47,049 nt of DNA from Salinarimonadaceae bacterium (lineage in GTDB: Bacteria; Pseudomonadota; Alphaproteobacteria; Rhizobiales; Beijerinckiaceae): NCBI GenBank assembly GCA_007693435.1, contig REDO01000108.1, positions 1-47,049 on the forward strand, read 5' to 3'. The translations under genes and the position numbers were made by a program. Positions within the stretch are counted from its first letter, which is position 1; each line of letters begins with the position of its first letter. The notes beneath the pieces were generated by a model, which saw nothing but the letters and a program-made list of their open reading frames with translations, had not been told where the DNA came from and searched no databases. Shown one piece after another: positions 1-11,553 of this stretch.

Positions 1-240
1 CTGGACGAGGAAGACCTCGCCGCCGGCAGGACGCTCGATTGCCCGACGCTCGTTCTTTGGGGTGAGTTCTACCTCACCGGACGCGACGAGCCCGGATCGG
101 AGACGGCGCTCGACGTCTGGCGCCGAACCTTCGCGCCGCAGGCGCAGGGCCAAAGCATCGACAGCGGCCACTTCCTCGCCGAGGAGAGGCCCACGGAGAC
201 GGCGCGCGCGCTATCGGCTTTTCTCACGCCCACCGGGTGA
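1..240 (+). CDS. alpha/beta hydrolase, haloacetate dehalogenase-like (3' part)
   Basis: An open frame runs in from the left edge and stops at 238-240; the start and the nucleophile elbow lie outside the window. The visible 79 residues hold the last beta strand (PTLVLWGE) and the catalytic-histidine segment SIDSGHFLAEERP, as expected at the C-terminus of an alpha/beta-hydrolase-fold enzyme. The 'SGHFLAEE' wording and the end some 20 residues later resemble haloacetate dehalogenases / epoxide-hydrolase-like enzymes. Substrate is an inference. Nine bases separate it from the patatin gene, so the two are probably cotranscribed. Confidence 0.75.
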   Translation: MDEEDLAAGRTLDCPTLVLWGEFYLTGRDEPGSETALDVWRRTFAPQAQGQSIDSGHFLAEERPTETARALSAFLTPTG

Positions 241-249
241 CACGCGGAC

Positions 250-1104
250 ATGCCCACACCATCGATTGGACTTGTTCTCGGATCGGGCGGCGCACGCGGG
301 CTCGCGCATATTCCGCTCCTTGAGGTGTTCGAGGAGATGGGCGTGCGGCCGAAGGTCGTGGCCGGCGCGTCGATGGGAGCCATCATCGGCGCAGCCTATT
401 GCGCCGGGCATGCGCCGTCGGCGCTTCGTGAGCATGTCCTCGCCGCAACGGCGGACCGGGCCGCGACCATGGCCCGACTCATCGAGGCGCGCGCTGGCAA
501 GTTCGCCGAGGTCTTCACCACTTTCGCCAATCCCCTTGCGCTCGATGCGGAGAAGCTGCTCGACATTTTTTGGCCCCAACCGATGCCGGACCAGTTCGAA
601 GCGCTCGAGATCCCCCTGCATGTGGTGGCGACCGATTTCTTCCGGCATGTGGGCGTCACCTTTTCGCGCGGCGGCCTACGCAGCGCAGTTGCGGCCTCGA
701 TGGCCGTGCCCGGCTTGATCCGGCCGGTCTCGCGCGCGGGGCTCACGCTGATCGACGGCGGCGCCGTCAATCCGCTCCCCGTCGATGCGCTGTTGCCGGT
801 CGTCGACTATGTGATCGCCATCGACGTGACGGCGGGGCCACAGACGGACAAGGGCGAACCGCCGGGCGGGGTCGAACTCACGATCGGCATGATCCAGATC
901 ATGGAGGAGGCGATCGTCCACGCGCGGCTCAAGTCGGAGCCGGCTCACGCATTGCTCAAGCCGAACGTGCGCGACTATCAAGTCCTCGATTTCTTCAAGG
1001 CCCCGGAAATTCTGGAAGCCGGAGATGCGCTGCGCGGCCGGATGCGCGAGATCCTGTCAGGGATCGCCGACGGCCGGCCGACCATTCAGCCGACCTTGCC
1101 GTAA
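250..1104 (+). CDS. patatin-like phospholipase family protein (RssA-like)
   Basis: 284 residues. The patatin catalytic architecture is complete: oxyanion loop GSGGARG (residues 11-17), nucleophile motif GASMG with Ser41, and the Asp of DGG at about 169-171, giving the Ser-Asp dyad of bacterial patatin/RssA proteins. Length is normal for a stand-alone bacterial patatin domain; no signal peptide or membrane segment is seen, so a cytoplasmic lipid acyl hydrolase is likely. ATG start at 250, 9 nt after the preceding stop. Its 3' end overlaps the convergent aldolase gene by 19 nt. The lipid substrate cannot be told from sequence. Confidence 0.92.
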   Translation: MPTPSIGLVLGSGGARGLAHIPLLEVFEEMGVRPKVVAGASMGAIIGAAYCAGHAPSALREHVLAATADRAATMARLIEARAGKFAEVFTTFANPLALDAEKLLDIFWPQPMPDQFEALEIPLHVVATDFFRHVGVTFSRGGLRSAVAASMAVPGLIRPVSRAGLTLIDGGAVNPLPVDALLPVVDYVIAIDVTAGPQTDKGEPPGGVELTIGMIQIMEEAIVHARLKSEPAHALLKPNVRDYQVLDFFKAPEILEAGDALRGRMREILSGIADGRPTIQPTLP

Positions 1105-1736
1105 TCGCCGAAAGCCTCGGCGACACGCCGCATTTCGTCATCGTCAAGGATCACGGGGTCGAGCCCCGCCGCCAGAAGATCGAGGTACTGGCCCGCGAGG
1201 TTCTCGACTTCCCCTGCGATCGCGAAAGCGCCCTCGACGCTCGCGCCGATGGCGACGACGCCGTGATTGGCGAGAAGCGTCGCCTTGCGGCCTTCGAGCC
1301 CCGCGACCACCGCCTCGGCCAGTTCCGGAGTGCCGAAAGTCGCGTAGTCGGCGCAGCGGATATCGGCGCCGCCGCAGAAGGCGATCATGTAATGGAAGGC
1401 CGGGATGGGCCGACGCGCGCAGGCTAGCGCCGTCGCGCGCGGGCTGTGGGTATGCACGATCGCCTGCGCATCCGGACGTGCGCGGTAGACGGCGGCGTGG
1501 AAGCGCCATTCCGACGAGGGGTGGCCCTCAGAATATGCGCATCCGTCGAGATCCATCGCGACGACGTCGGACGGCTCCATCGCTGCGTAGGGCAGGCCGG
1601 AAGGCGTGATCAGCATGCCATCGCCCGCCCGAACCGAGACGTTGCCGGATTTCGTCGGCGCGAAACCGGCGGCGTCCATGCGCTTGGCGACGTCGACGAC
1701 GCGCCGCGCGAGATCTTCCATGCGAGGGTCGCTCAT
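1086..1736 (-). CDS. class II aldolase/adducin family protein (fuculose-phosphate aldolase-like)
   Basis: 216 residues, a single class II aldolase/adducin domain. It shows the zinc site of FucA-type enzymes: a Glu in the SSEWRFH segment, the HTHS pair (near residues 97-99) and a further His in ANHGVVAIG. The phosphate-binding SGNVS segment near residue 30 is also present. These enzymes cleave or decarboxylate sugar phosphates with Zn2+. The ATG overlaps the stop of the aldehyde dehydrogenase upstream (ATGA at 1733-1736), so the two are translationally coupled. Together they suggest oxidation of a small aldehyde released by the aldolase, such as lactaldehyde or glycolaldehyde; this pathway is inferred. 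Confidence 0.88.
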   Translation of the reverse strand: MSDPRMEDLARRVVDVAKRMDAAGFAPTKSGNVSVRAGDGMLITPSGLPYAAMEPSDVVAMDLDGCAYSEGHPSSEWRFHAAVYRARPDAQAIVHTHSPRATALACARRPIPAFHYMIAFCGGADIRCADYATFGTPELAEAVVAGLEGRKATLLANHGVVAIGASVEGAFAIAGEVENLAGQYLDLLAAGLDPVILDDDEMRRVAEAFGDYGKVG

Positions 1737-3178
1737 TCGTATTTGATCGCCACTGTCTTGAGGCTCGCGAAGCCGTAGAGCCCTTCAAAGCCCTTCTCTC
1801 GCCCGTGGCCGGACTTGCCCACGCCGCCGAAAGGCAGCTCGACGCCGCCCGCCGCGCCGAAGTTGTTGACGAAGACCTGACCGGCGCGGAGGCGACGGGC
1901 GATGCGGAGCTGGCGCCCGCCGTCGCGCGTCCAGATGCCCGCGACGAGCCCGTATTCGACGCCATTGGCGATGCGCACCGCCTCGTCCTCGCCCTCGAAC
2001 GGGATCAGCGCGAGAACGGGTCCGAAGACTTCCCTTTGCGCGAGATCGCAAGCGGGGTCGACGGGACCGAAAAGGGCCGGATGCACATAGAACCCGCCGC
2101 CGGGAGTATCCGGCGAGATCTCGCCCTCCGCCAGAAGCGGCGCGCCGGCCTGCGCAGCCTCCTCGACAATCCCGGCGATGCGGTCGCGCTGACGCTGGTT
2201 GATGATCGGGCCGATATCGAGATTTGACAGCGCGGAGCCGACCCGGAGCGCGCGGAAACGTTCCGCCAGCGCCGTAGCGACCTGATCGAAGATCGGGCGC
2301 TCGATCAGGACACGCGAACCCGCGGAGCAGGTCTGGCCGGCGTTCTGGATCGACGCACGCACGAGAAAGGGCAGGGCGGCTTCAAGATCGGCGTCGGCGA
2401 ACACGATCTGCGGCGACTTTCCGCCGAGTTCGAGCGTCACGGGTACGACATTGCGTCCGGCGGCCTGCTGCACCAGCGCGCCGACCTCGACGCTGCCGGT
2501 GAAGGAGACGTGGTTCACGCCGGGATGCCCGGCGAGCGCGGCGCCCGCCTCCTCGCCGAAGCCCGTGACGATGTTGAGGACGCCTTCGGGCAGCCCGGCT
2601 TCGAGCGCGAGTTCCCCGAGAATGAGCGCCGTGAGCGAGGCGTCCTCGCCCGGCTTGACGACGCAGGCGTTGCCCACAGCCAGCGCGGCCGCGACGCTGC
2701 GGCCCATGATCTGGAGCGGATAATTCCACGGCACGATATGGCCGGTGACGCCGTGCGGTTCATACCAAGTCAGCACCGCGTAGCCCGCCTGGAACGGGAT
2801 CGTTTCTCCGTGCAGCTTGTCGGCCGCTCCGCCGTAATATTCGAAGTAGCGCGCGCAGGCCGTGACGTCGGCGCGCGCCTGGGCAAGCGGCTTGCCGACG
2901 TCGCGCGCCTCGAAATGCGCGAGCCGGTCGGCCTCGCGCTCGATCAGCGACGACAGGTGATGCAGGATGCGTCCGCGCTCGATTGCGGTCATGGCGCCCC
3001 ACAATCCCGACAGCGCCTTGCGGGCGGCGGCCACCGCGCGGTCCACGTCCGCGTCCTTGCCGCGCGCGATGGCCCCGAAAGTCTCGCCGGTGCTCGGATC
3101 GATGACGGGAATGGTCTCGCGTTCGGCAGCGTCGATCCAGTCGCCGCCTATCAGCAGGCGCGGGGCGGGAAGCTGCAT
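1733..3178 (-). CDS. aldehyde dehydrogenase family protein, NAD(P)-dependent
   Basis: 481 residues, the usual length of a soluble ALDH. The key residues are present: the PWNYPL segment (Asn152), the general base Glu250 in LELGGKSP, the Rossmann-type FTGSVEVG loop, and the nucleophile Cys284 in NAGQTCSAGSR. The C-terminal PFGGVGKSGHGREKG segment is typical of betaine-aldehyde/lactaldehyde-type ALDHs. It would oxidise an aldehyde to the acid in the cytoplasm. First gene of a two-gene minus-strand unit with the coupled class II aldolase downstream. ATG at 3176-3178. Exact substrate unknown. Confidence 0.93.
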   Translation of the reverse strand: MQLPAPRLLIGGDWIDAAERETIPVIDPSTGETFGAIARGKDADVDRAVAAARKALSGLWGAMTAIERGRILHHLSSLIEREADRLAHFEARDVGKPLAQARADVTACARYFEYYGGAADKLHGETIPFQAGYAVLTWYEPHGVTGHIVPWNYPLQIMGRSVAAALAVGNACVVKPGEDASLTALILGELALEAGLPEGVLNIVTGFGEEAGAALAGHPGVNHVSFTGSVEVGALVQQAAGRNVVPVTLELGGKSPQIVFADADLEAALPFLVRASIQNAGQTCSAGSRVLIERPIFDQVATALAERFRALRVGSALSNLDIGPIINQRQRDRIAGIVEEAAQAGAPLLAEGEISPDTPGGGFYVHPALFGPVDPACDLAQREVFGPVLALIPFEGEDEAVRIANGVEYGLVAGIWTRDGGRQLRIARRLRAGQVFVNNFGAAGGVELPFGGVGKSGHGREKGFEGLYGFASLKTVAIKYE

Positions 3179-3218
3179 GGCTCGTCACTCCTCTTTGACC
3201 CGCATGACGGTAGCCATG

Positions 3219-3248
3219 AAAAAAGCCTCCCGCAACGCTGCGGGAGGC
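3219..3248 (-). terminator. rho-independent terminator of the cytochrome c gene
   Basis: Perfect 10-bp arms (3225-3234 and 3239-3248) around a 4-nt loop, with six A on the plus strand at 3219-3224 that read as a U-tract on the minus strand. It lies 40 nt after the stop of the minus-strand cytochrome c gene. Confidence 0.93.
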
Positions 3249-3287
3249 CTGTTGATCAACAAGCGTGTCGGCGCCTCGCGCCGGCCA

Positions 3288-3674
3288 TCACTTCATCGTG
3301 CCGTCTTCGTTGAACTGGTCGAGATAGGCGATGAGATCCTCGATCTGCCTGTCGTTGCGCAGACCCGCGTAAATCATCTTCGTGCCCGGCGTAACCTGAC
3401 GCGGATTGCGGATGTAGACCGCGAAGTTCTCGTGATCCCAGACCTTGTCTAGGCCGTCGAAGGCCGGCGAATAGGTGTAGTCATCGAGGCTTCCGGCTTC
3501 GCGGCCGAAGAGCCCGTTGAGCTGGGGCCCGATCGTGTTGCGGGCCGTCTCGCCGACCTGATGGCACGCCCGGCACTGGACGAACACGCGCTGGCCTGCG
3601 GCGGGATCGCCCGCATACGCCGGCGAGGCGAGGGCGACCAGCGGCAGGGCGGCGGCGGCGAAGAGAAGGCGCAT
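3288..3674 (-). CDS. periplasmic class I cytochrome c (c2-like)
   Basis: 128 residues from the ATG at 3672-3674. An upstream in-frame extension to 3929 exists, but only this start gives a proper signal peptide (MRLLFAAAALPLVALASPAYA, then GDPAAGQRVF). The haem-binding CRACH lies at residues 34-38 and the distal Met ligand is probably Met100 in GTKMIYAGL. This is the layout of small soluble mono-haem cytochromes c2/c550, which shuttle electrons between the bc1 complex and oxidases or dehydrogenases in the periplasm. Single gene with its own terminator; 124 nt separate it from hisS upstream. Confidence 0.93.
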   Translation of the reverse strand: MRLLFAAAALPLVALASPAYAGDPAAGQRVFVQCRACHQVGETARNTIGPQLNGLFGREAGSLDDYTYSPAFDGLDKVWDHENFAVYIRNPRQVTPGTKMIYAGLRNDRQIEDLIAYLDQFNEDGTMK

Positions 3675-3798
3675 GGCGTGTCTCCCGAATCGTTCACGTG
3701 CGGCCCTGCCCGCTTTGCTGCGGCGGACCTGCTTGTCGCGCAGTGTCCGCCGCCGACATGCGAAGCGCAAGCCGGAGCTCCACGCGCAATTGTCGCAT

Positions 3799-5292
3799 TC
3801 AGCGATGGCGCGCGAGAACCTCGCGAACGGCATCGACCATCCCCTCGACCGACACGGAGAACTGCGCCGGCCGCGCCGCGCGCCATTCCTCGTTGGTCTC
3901 GATGGCCTGAGCGGCCTTCGCGCCTTCAATGAGATCCTTGATCTGAACCTCGCCGCGCTCGCGCTCCTCCGAGCCCTGGATGATCACGCATGTAGCGCCG
4001 CGCCGGTCGGCGTATTTCATCTGCGCCTTCATGCCGGACGAGCCGAGGTAGAGCTCCGAGCGGATCCCGGCCGCGCGCAAAGCCGCGACGAGCGTCTGAT
4101 GCTCGGCGATGCGCTCGCGCTCCATCACGAGCACCACGACGGGCGCCTGCGCGGCGGCGTTGGCGACGATCGGGCTCTTGACCATTTGCAGCGCCGAGAG
4201 CAGACGCGAGACGCCGATGGAGAAGCCGGTCGCGGGCACGGGCTCGGGGCGGAAGCGCCCGACGAGCCCGTCATACCGCCCGCCGCCGCCGACCGAGCCG
4301 AAGCGCACGGGCTGGCCGTCTTCGTTGGTGACGGTAAAGGTGAGCTCGGCTTCGAAGACGGGGCCGGTGTAGTATTCGAGGCCGCGGACGACGGAGGGGT
4401 CGATGGCGACGCGCCCGGCGTATCCCGCGCCCTCGACGAGGACCGCGATCTCGCGCAGCTCCGATACGCCCTCGGCGCCCCGCTCAGAGCCCGCGACGAC
4501 CGCCGCGAGATTGGCGAACGTTGATGCGGTATCAGACCCGCCAGCGCCGGTGAAAGCCAGCACGCGCTCGATCTGCGAGGGCGCCAGCCCGGCGCCCTTG
4601 GTGAAATCGCCGCTCTCGTCGCGCCGGCCGTCGCCAAGAAGATCGCGCACTCCGTCCGCGCCCAAGCGGTCGAGCTTGTCGATGCCGCGAAGAACGGTGA
4701 GGCGCTGGCTGGCCTGTTCGTCCCCACCAAGGCCAATCGCCTCCATCACGCCGTCGAGGATCTTGCGGTTGTTGACCTTCACCACGTACTGGCCGGAAAG
4801 CCCGAGCGCATCGAGCGTGTCGGCGGCCATCATGCAGATCTCGGCGTCTGCCGCGACCGAAGCCGCTCCGACCGTATCGGCGTCGAACTGCATGAACTGG
4901 CGGAAGCGCCCCGGACCCGGCTTCTCGTTGCGGAAGACCCAGCCCGAGCGATAGGAGCGGTAGGGCTTGGGCAGCGCGTCGAAATTCTCCGCGACGTAGC
5001 GCGCGAGCGGCGCCGTGAGGTCATAACGCAGCGAAAGCCACTGCTCGTCGTCGTCCTGAAAGGAGAAGACGCCCTCGTTCGGACGATCCTGATCGGGCAG
5101 GAACTTGCCGAGCGCGTCGGTGTATTCGATCAGCGGCGTCTCGACGGCCTCGAAGCCGTAAAGCTCGTAGACCTCCCGGATCTTTTCGAGCATCCGGTTC
5201 GCCGCAGCGAGATCGGCCGGCCCGCGATCGGTGAGGCCGCGCGGCAGGCGCGCCTTCAACGCATTCGATTTCTTCTTGTCGGCCTTGGACAT
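3799..5292 (-). CDS. hisS: histidine--tRNA ligase
   Basis: 497 residues from ATG 5290-5292 (an upstream extension lacks homology-like sequence). Class II synthetase signatures: [12 protein letters not shown], motif 2 ([19 protein letters not shown]), the histidine-binding [11 protein letters not shown], and motif 3 [12 protein letters not shown]-terminal anticodon-binding domain follows from about residue 390. The length and the motif-2 loop wording are those of the alphaproteobacterial HisRS branch, known to work with tRNA-His lacking the usual extra G-1. No hisZ or hisG is adjacent. Divergent from rmuC, with 129 nt between the start codons holding both promoters. Confidence 0.96.
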   Translation of the reverse strand: MSKADKKKSNALKARLPRGLTDRGPADLAAANRMLEKIREVYELYGFEAVETPLIEYTDALGKFLPDQDRPNEGVFSFQDDDEQWLSLRYDLTAPLARYVAENFDALPKPYRSYRSGWVFRNEKPGPGRFRQFMQFDADTVGAASVAADAEICMMAADTLDALGLSGQYVVKVNNRKILDGVMEAIGLGGDEQASQRLTVLRGIDKLDRLGADGVRDLLGDGRRDESGDFTKGAGLAPSQIERVLAFTGAGGSDTASTFANLAAVVAGSERGAEGVSELREIAVLVEGAGYAGRVAIDPSVVRGLEYYTGPVFEAELTFTVTNEDGQPVRFGSVGGGGRYDGLVGRFRPEPVPATGFSIGVSRLLSALQMVKSPIVANAAAQAPVVVLVMERERIAEHQTLVAALRAAGIRSELYLGSSGMKAQMKYADRRGATCVIIQGSEERERGEVQIKDLIEGAKAAQAIETNEEWRAARPAQFSVSVEGMVDAVREVLARHR

Positions 5293-5421
5293 AGGGCGCG
5301 CCGTGGGTTCGTGGAAAGTCGAGCGGGTGGTAGCGCGCGAGGCGCGCGGGGGCAAGACGCCTTGCGCAAGGCGGCGAAGTGTGTTCATTTTTTGTTCGCA
5401 TCTCTCGGCGAAACTCGGCTC

Positions 5422-6513
5422 ATGAGCGAAACGGCCTTTCAAATCGGCGACTTCGCCGCCACCTGGCGCGAGACGTATCTGGCGCTGGCCTGCCTGGCGC
5501 TTCTCGCGGCGTTCCGCGCGCTCAGATTCTGGCGCGACCGGCGTGTGCTCGCCGGCCAGATCGCGGAGCTATCGCGCATCCAGTCCGAGATGAACGGCCG
5601 GATGCAGAGCCTCACGGAGGTGTTCGGGGCGCGTCAGGGCGACTTCGCCCGCATGCTGGCCGAGCGGATCGACCGGGGCGCGCATCACAGCGCCGAGACG
5701 CTGGGGCGACTCAACGAACGGCTCGCCGTCATCGACGCGGCGCAGGCCAATCTCTCCGAACTGACCGGACAAGTGGCCGGCTTGCAGCGCATTCTCTCCA
5801 ACAAGCAGACGCGCGGCGCCTTCGGGCAGGGGCGGATGGAGGCGATCGTCCGCGACGGGCTGCCCTCCGGCGGCTACGCCTTCCAGGCGACGCTCGGCAA
5901 CGGAACCCGGCCCGATTGCGTCGTGAAGCTTCCCGGCGACCCGCGCGGCCTCGTGATCGACGCGAAATTCCCGCTGGAGGCGTTCACGGCGTTCCGGGAG
6001 GCGAGGGGGAGCGAGGCGCGCGTTCGTGCGGCGCAGCGGGTGCGAACGGATGTCGGCGCGCATATCCGCGACATCGCCCAGAAATACCTCGTCGCCGGCG
6101 AGACGCAGGACATCGCGATGATGTTCGTGCCCGCCGAATCGCTGCATGCCGACCTTCAGGAGCATTTCGAGGATATCGTGCAGCGTGCGCACCGGGCGCG
6201 CGTGATGATCGTCTCCCCGTCGCTCCTCGCGCTCGCCATTCAGGTGATGCAGGGGCTGGCCCGCGACGCGCGCATTCGCGAGGAGGCGCAGGTCATTCGG
6301 CGCGAGGTGGGGCGGCTGGTCGAGGACGTCGGGCGGCTGACGGAGCGGGTGGACAAGCTGGACCAGCATTTCCGGCAGGCGCAGGACGACGTCAGCCAGA
6401 TCCGCGTCTCGGCCGAGAAGATCGCGCGGCGTGGCCGCCGCGTCGAGACGCTGGAATTCGCCGACGAGGAAGCGCGGGACGAAGCCGCGATCGTCGAGAT
6501 CAGGCGCCGCTGA
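5422..6513 (+). CDS. rmuC: DNA recombination protein RmuC homologue
   Basis: 363 residues from ATG 5422; the open frame extends upstream to 5311 but that part overlaps the hisS promoter. An N-terminal membrane anchor ([16 protein letters not shown]) is followed by a coiled-coil region (residues ~45-120) and the RmuC domain. The domain has the nuclease-like segments [27 protein letters not shown] and [13 protein letters not shown]. RmuC proteins limit inversions at short inverted repeats and resemble restriction-endonuclease-fold nucleases; activity here is inferred from the family. A coiled coil is also predicted near the C-terminus (residues ~300-340). Monocistronic. Confidence 0.93.
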   Translation: MSETAFQIGDFAATWRETYLALACLALLAAFRALRFWRDRRVLAGQIAELSRIQSEMNGRMQSLTEVFGARQGDFARMLAERIDRGAHHSAETLGRLNERLAVIDAAQANLSELTGQVAGLQRILSNKQTRGAFGQGRMEAIVRDGLPSGGYAFQATLGNGTRPDCVVKLPGDPRGLVIDAKFPLEAFTAFREARGSEARVRAAQRVRTDVGAHIRDIAQKYLVAGETQDIAMMFVPAESLHADLQEHFEDIVQRAHRARVMIVSPSLLALAIQVMQGLARDARIREEAQVIRREVGRLVEDVGRLTERVDKLDQHFRQAQDDVSQIRVSAEKIARRGRRVETLEFADEEARDEAAIVEIRRR

Positions 6514-6549
6514 AAAAATTTGGCCGGACCGGCTTTCACCGATCCGGCC
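6513..6549 (-). terminator. terminator of the DUF1127 gene
   Basis: Arms GGCCGGA (6522-6528) and TCCGGCC (6543-6549) with a run of A at 6513-6518 that reads as a U-tract on the minus strand. It lies between the convergent stops of rmuC and the DUF1127 gene and fits the latter. Confidence 0.8.
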
Positions 6550-6581
6550 GCTCCAAGCGCGTCCTGTGGGGGATGGAACGC

Positions 6582-6737
6582 TCAGAGAAAGGCGTATTCG
6601 CGCGCCGTGCGCTCGATCTCGCTGCGGCGCAGGCCGACATCGGCGAGCTCGCGGTCGCTCAGGCGGCTCAGCTCGGAAACGGTCTTGCGGTAGTTCAGCC
6701 AGGCGCGGTAGCTGGCGAGGAGGTGAGAAAGGATCAT
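6582..6737 (-). CDS. DUF1127 domain mini-protein (YjiS-like)
   Basis: 51 residues from ATG 6735-6737; a longer frame to 6836 exists, but the DUF1127 homology starts at this ATG (MILSHLLASYRAW). The typical pattern W..YR.T...L..LSDREL.D.GL.RS.I is complete (WLNYRKTVSELSRLSDRELADVGLRRSEI in substance). Small arginine-rich DUF1127 proteins are common in alphaproteobacteria. Some bind RNA and affect phosphate, carbon or stress physiology; the role here is not known. A terminator follows. A TTAA-N7-TTAA box lies 193 nt upstream. Confidence 0.88.
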   Translation of the reverse strand: MILSHLLASYRAWLNYRKTVSELSRLSDRELADVGLRRSEIERTAREYAFL

Positions 6738-6929
6738 CGTAGTCTGGCTCCGAAGGAGATTGCGTCTCGTGGCGCGAGGCCGTTTGGCTTTGCGTCTGTT
6801 GCAGTGCAATATGGTGAAGTCGGCGCAAAAGACCACCGAGATTTTGGCTCGTCAGCCATGCGTGAGACGCATGTCAATAACTGGGCATGACCAAAATCGC
6901 GCCATAATCGCCGAAGGTCGACTCGGGCG

Positions 6930-6944
6930 TTAATCGGACCTTAA
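6930..6944. promoter_or_regulatory. candidate CtrA box (TTAA-N7-TTAA)
   Basis: TTAA at 6930-6933 and 6941-6944 with exactly 7 nt between, the consensus spacing of CtrA sites in alphaproteobacteria. It sits between the uvrA stop and the DUF1127 gene, 193 nt upstream of the latter's start. The match is exact but short and could be chance. Confidence 0.35.
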
Positions 6945-6960
6945 GATTAGCCGGCAGAAC

Positions 6961-9885
<2,925 letters not shown>

Positions 9886-10201
9886 GATCTGCGGCTCTGG
9901 CGAACCCGCGAACGCTAGCGGGCGGGGGCGATAATCACACGGGAGATAGTGCGCGCCGGTCGAAAAGGCGACACGGGATGAATAGAACAAAACGGGGACA
10001 TTTCGCAAGCCGCCATCGGCCGGAATCGAATGCGCGGCCGCGCCGACGCGGATTTTCCTGTGAAGGGTCGCACGGTCTTGTGAGTTGCCATAATATGGCC
10101 CTGCTGATCATGGTTCGTTAAGCCTGTTGAACCATCCTCGCCGCAGTTCCGGTCCGAGTATTTTCGCGGAACGTTCCGACCTGAGAGAAGCAAGACCGAA
10201 G
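9886..10201. other. intergenic region uvrA / L,D-transpeptidase (divergent promoters)
   Basis: 316 bp without a gene. It holds the SOS-like box (9985-9999) and, on the transpeptidase side, a hyphenated repeat ATGGTTC (10110-10116) / GAACCAT (10129-10135) and a 12-bp palindrome CGGAACGTTCCG (10167-10178) in the probable 5' leader. Their function is unknown; either could be an operator or an mRNA hairpin. Confidence 0.5.
9985..9999 (-). promoter_or_regulatory. candidate LexA (SOS) box of uvrA
   Basis: GAACAAAACGGGGAC, which differs by one base from the alphaproteobacterial LexA consensus GAAC-N7-GAAC (read GTTC-N7-GTTC on the other strand). It lies 100 nt upstream of the uvrA start. uvrA is a known member of alphaproteobacterial SOS regulons, which supports the call. 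Confidence 0.65.
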
Positions 10202-11455
10202 ATGAAAATGCGCGCTTTGATCCTGACTGCAACCCTCGGCTTTGGCGCGACTGCGCTGGCTGCGCCCGTACAGGCCCAGACCCTCGCTTTCGGCAATCAG
10301 GCGGAGTGGGTGCAAAATTACGACGCAGTTTCCCGCACCCAGGCGCCGCGCTCGGCGACGCCTATCGTTTCGGCGGATACTCTGGCGACGACCGAGCAGA
10401 CGATCGCGCGATATCAGGACATCGTAGCGCGCGGCGGTTGGGGCACTGTTCCCGACGAGCGGATCCAGCTCGGCGCCCGCAGCCCGACTGTCAATCTTTT
10501 GCGCCAGCGCCTGATCCTGAGCGGCGATCTCGATCCGACCGCCGGTCGCTCGGACACCTATGATTCGTTCGTCGAGGCCGCCGTTCGCCGGTTCCAGACC
10601 CGTCACGGCCTCACACCGACCGGAACTCTGAACGGATCGACGGTGCGCGCGCTCAACGTCCCCGCCGAACTGCGTCTCCAGCAACTCGAACTGAATGTCC
10701 GTCGTCTGCGGGACTATCCGAGCAACCTGGGCGACCGCTACGTGATCGTGAACATCCCGTCCGCCACCGTCGAAAATGTCGCTGGAGGAGCGGTCGTCGG
10801 CCGGCATGCGGCGGGCGTCGGCATGATCGATCGCCAGTCGCCGGTCTTCAATTCACGCATCGTAGAGATCAACTTCAACCCGTTCTGGACGGTGCCGGCC
10901 TCGATCATCCGCCGCGACCTGATCCCGCGCATGCGGGAAGATCCTATGTACCTCACCGACCACAAGATCCGTGTTTTCAACCATCGCGGCGAGGAGCTCG
11001 ATCCCCGCAACATCAACTGGTCGTCCGACGAGGCGACCCGCTACATGTTCCGACAGGATCCGGGCGGCGACATCAATTCGATGGGCTTTGTGCGCATCAA
11101 CATCCCGAACCCGCACGGCGTCTACATGCACGATACGCCGGCGCGCGGCATTTTCGGCGAAGATTTCCGCTTCGTGTCTTCGGGCTGCGTGCGCGTGCAG
11201 AGCGTCCGTGACTTCGTGGAGTTTCTGCTCGCCGAGACCCCCGGCTGGGACAGCGCAGCGATCGACGACGCCTTCAAGTCCGGCGAAAGGCTCGACGCGC
11301 GGCTCTCGCGCGCGGTCAACGTCTACTGGACCTATATCACTGCCTGGGCGACGCCGGACGGGCTCGTTCAGTTCCGCGACGACATCTATCAAAAGGACGG
11401 CATCGCAGGCCTTCCGGTCGCGAGCGCACCCGGCGAGGCCGAACGAGTCAACTGA
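10202..11455 (+). CDS. L,D-transpeptidase with peptidoglycan-binding domain (YcbB-like)
   Basis: 417 residues from ATG 10202, chosen because it begins a clean signal peptide (ATLGFGATALAAPVQAQ). A peptidoglycan-binding helical repeat (residues ~88-152, including VNLLRQRL and VRRFQTRHGL) precedes a YkuD catalytic domain (~180-350). The catalytic core has His310 in HGVYMHDTP and the nucleophile Cys329 in SSGCVR, with Arg331. Such periplasmic enzymes make 3-3 cross-links in peptidoglycan or attach proteins to it. The frame extends upstream to 10127 without sense. An intrinsic terminator follows at 11493. The size class is YcbB-like, though shorter than E. coli LdtD. Confidence 0.93.
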   Translation: MKMRALILTATLGFGATALAAPVQAQTLAFGNQAEWVQNYDAVSRTQAPRSATPIVSADTLATTEQTIARYQDIVARGGWGTVPDERIQLGARSPTVNLLRQRLILSGDLDPTAGRSDTYDSFVEAAVRRFQTRHGLTPTGTLNGSTVRALNVPAELRLQQLELNVRRLRDYPSNLGDRYVIVNIPSATVENVAGGAVVGRHAAGVGMIDRQSPVFNSRIVEINFNPFWTVPASIIRRDLIPRMREDPMYLTDHKIRVFNHRGEELDPRNINWSSDEATRYMFRQDPGGDINSMGFVRINIPNPHGVYMHDTPARGIFGEDFRFVSSGCVRVQSVRDFVEFLLAETPGWDSAAIDDAFKSGERLDARLSRAVNVYWTYITAWATPDGLVQFRDDIYQKDGIAGLPVASAPGEAERVN

Positions 11456-11492
11456 CGGATACGGCGCGAAACCGTGGATCGAACCTCATCAG

Positions 11493-11520
11493 CCCGCCGG
11501 GAGACCGGCGGGCCTTTTCA
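11493..11520 (+). terminator. terminator of the L,D-transpeptidase gene
   Basis: Perfect 9-bp arms GCCCGCCGG (11493-11501) and CCGGCGGGC (11506-11514), GAGA tetraloop, followed by CTTTTC. 38 nt after the stop codon. Confidence 0.92.
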
Positions 11521-11553
11521 TGCTCCACGCGCCGCGAGAGGACAGTCCGGCTC

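Noticed and set aside
1025-1609. Plus-strand frames over the aldolase/ALDH genes
   Set aside because: Arg-rich shadows of the minus-strand genes, whose catalytic motifs are intact.
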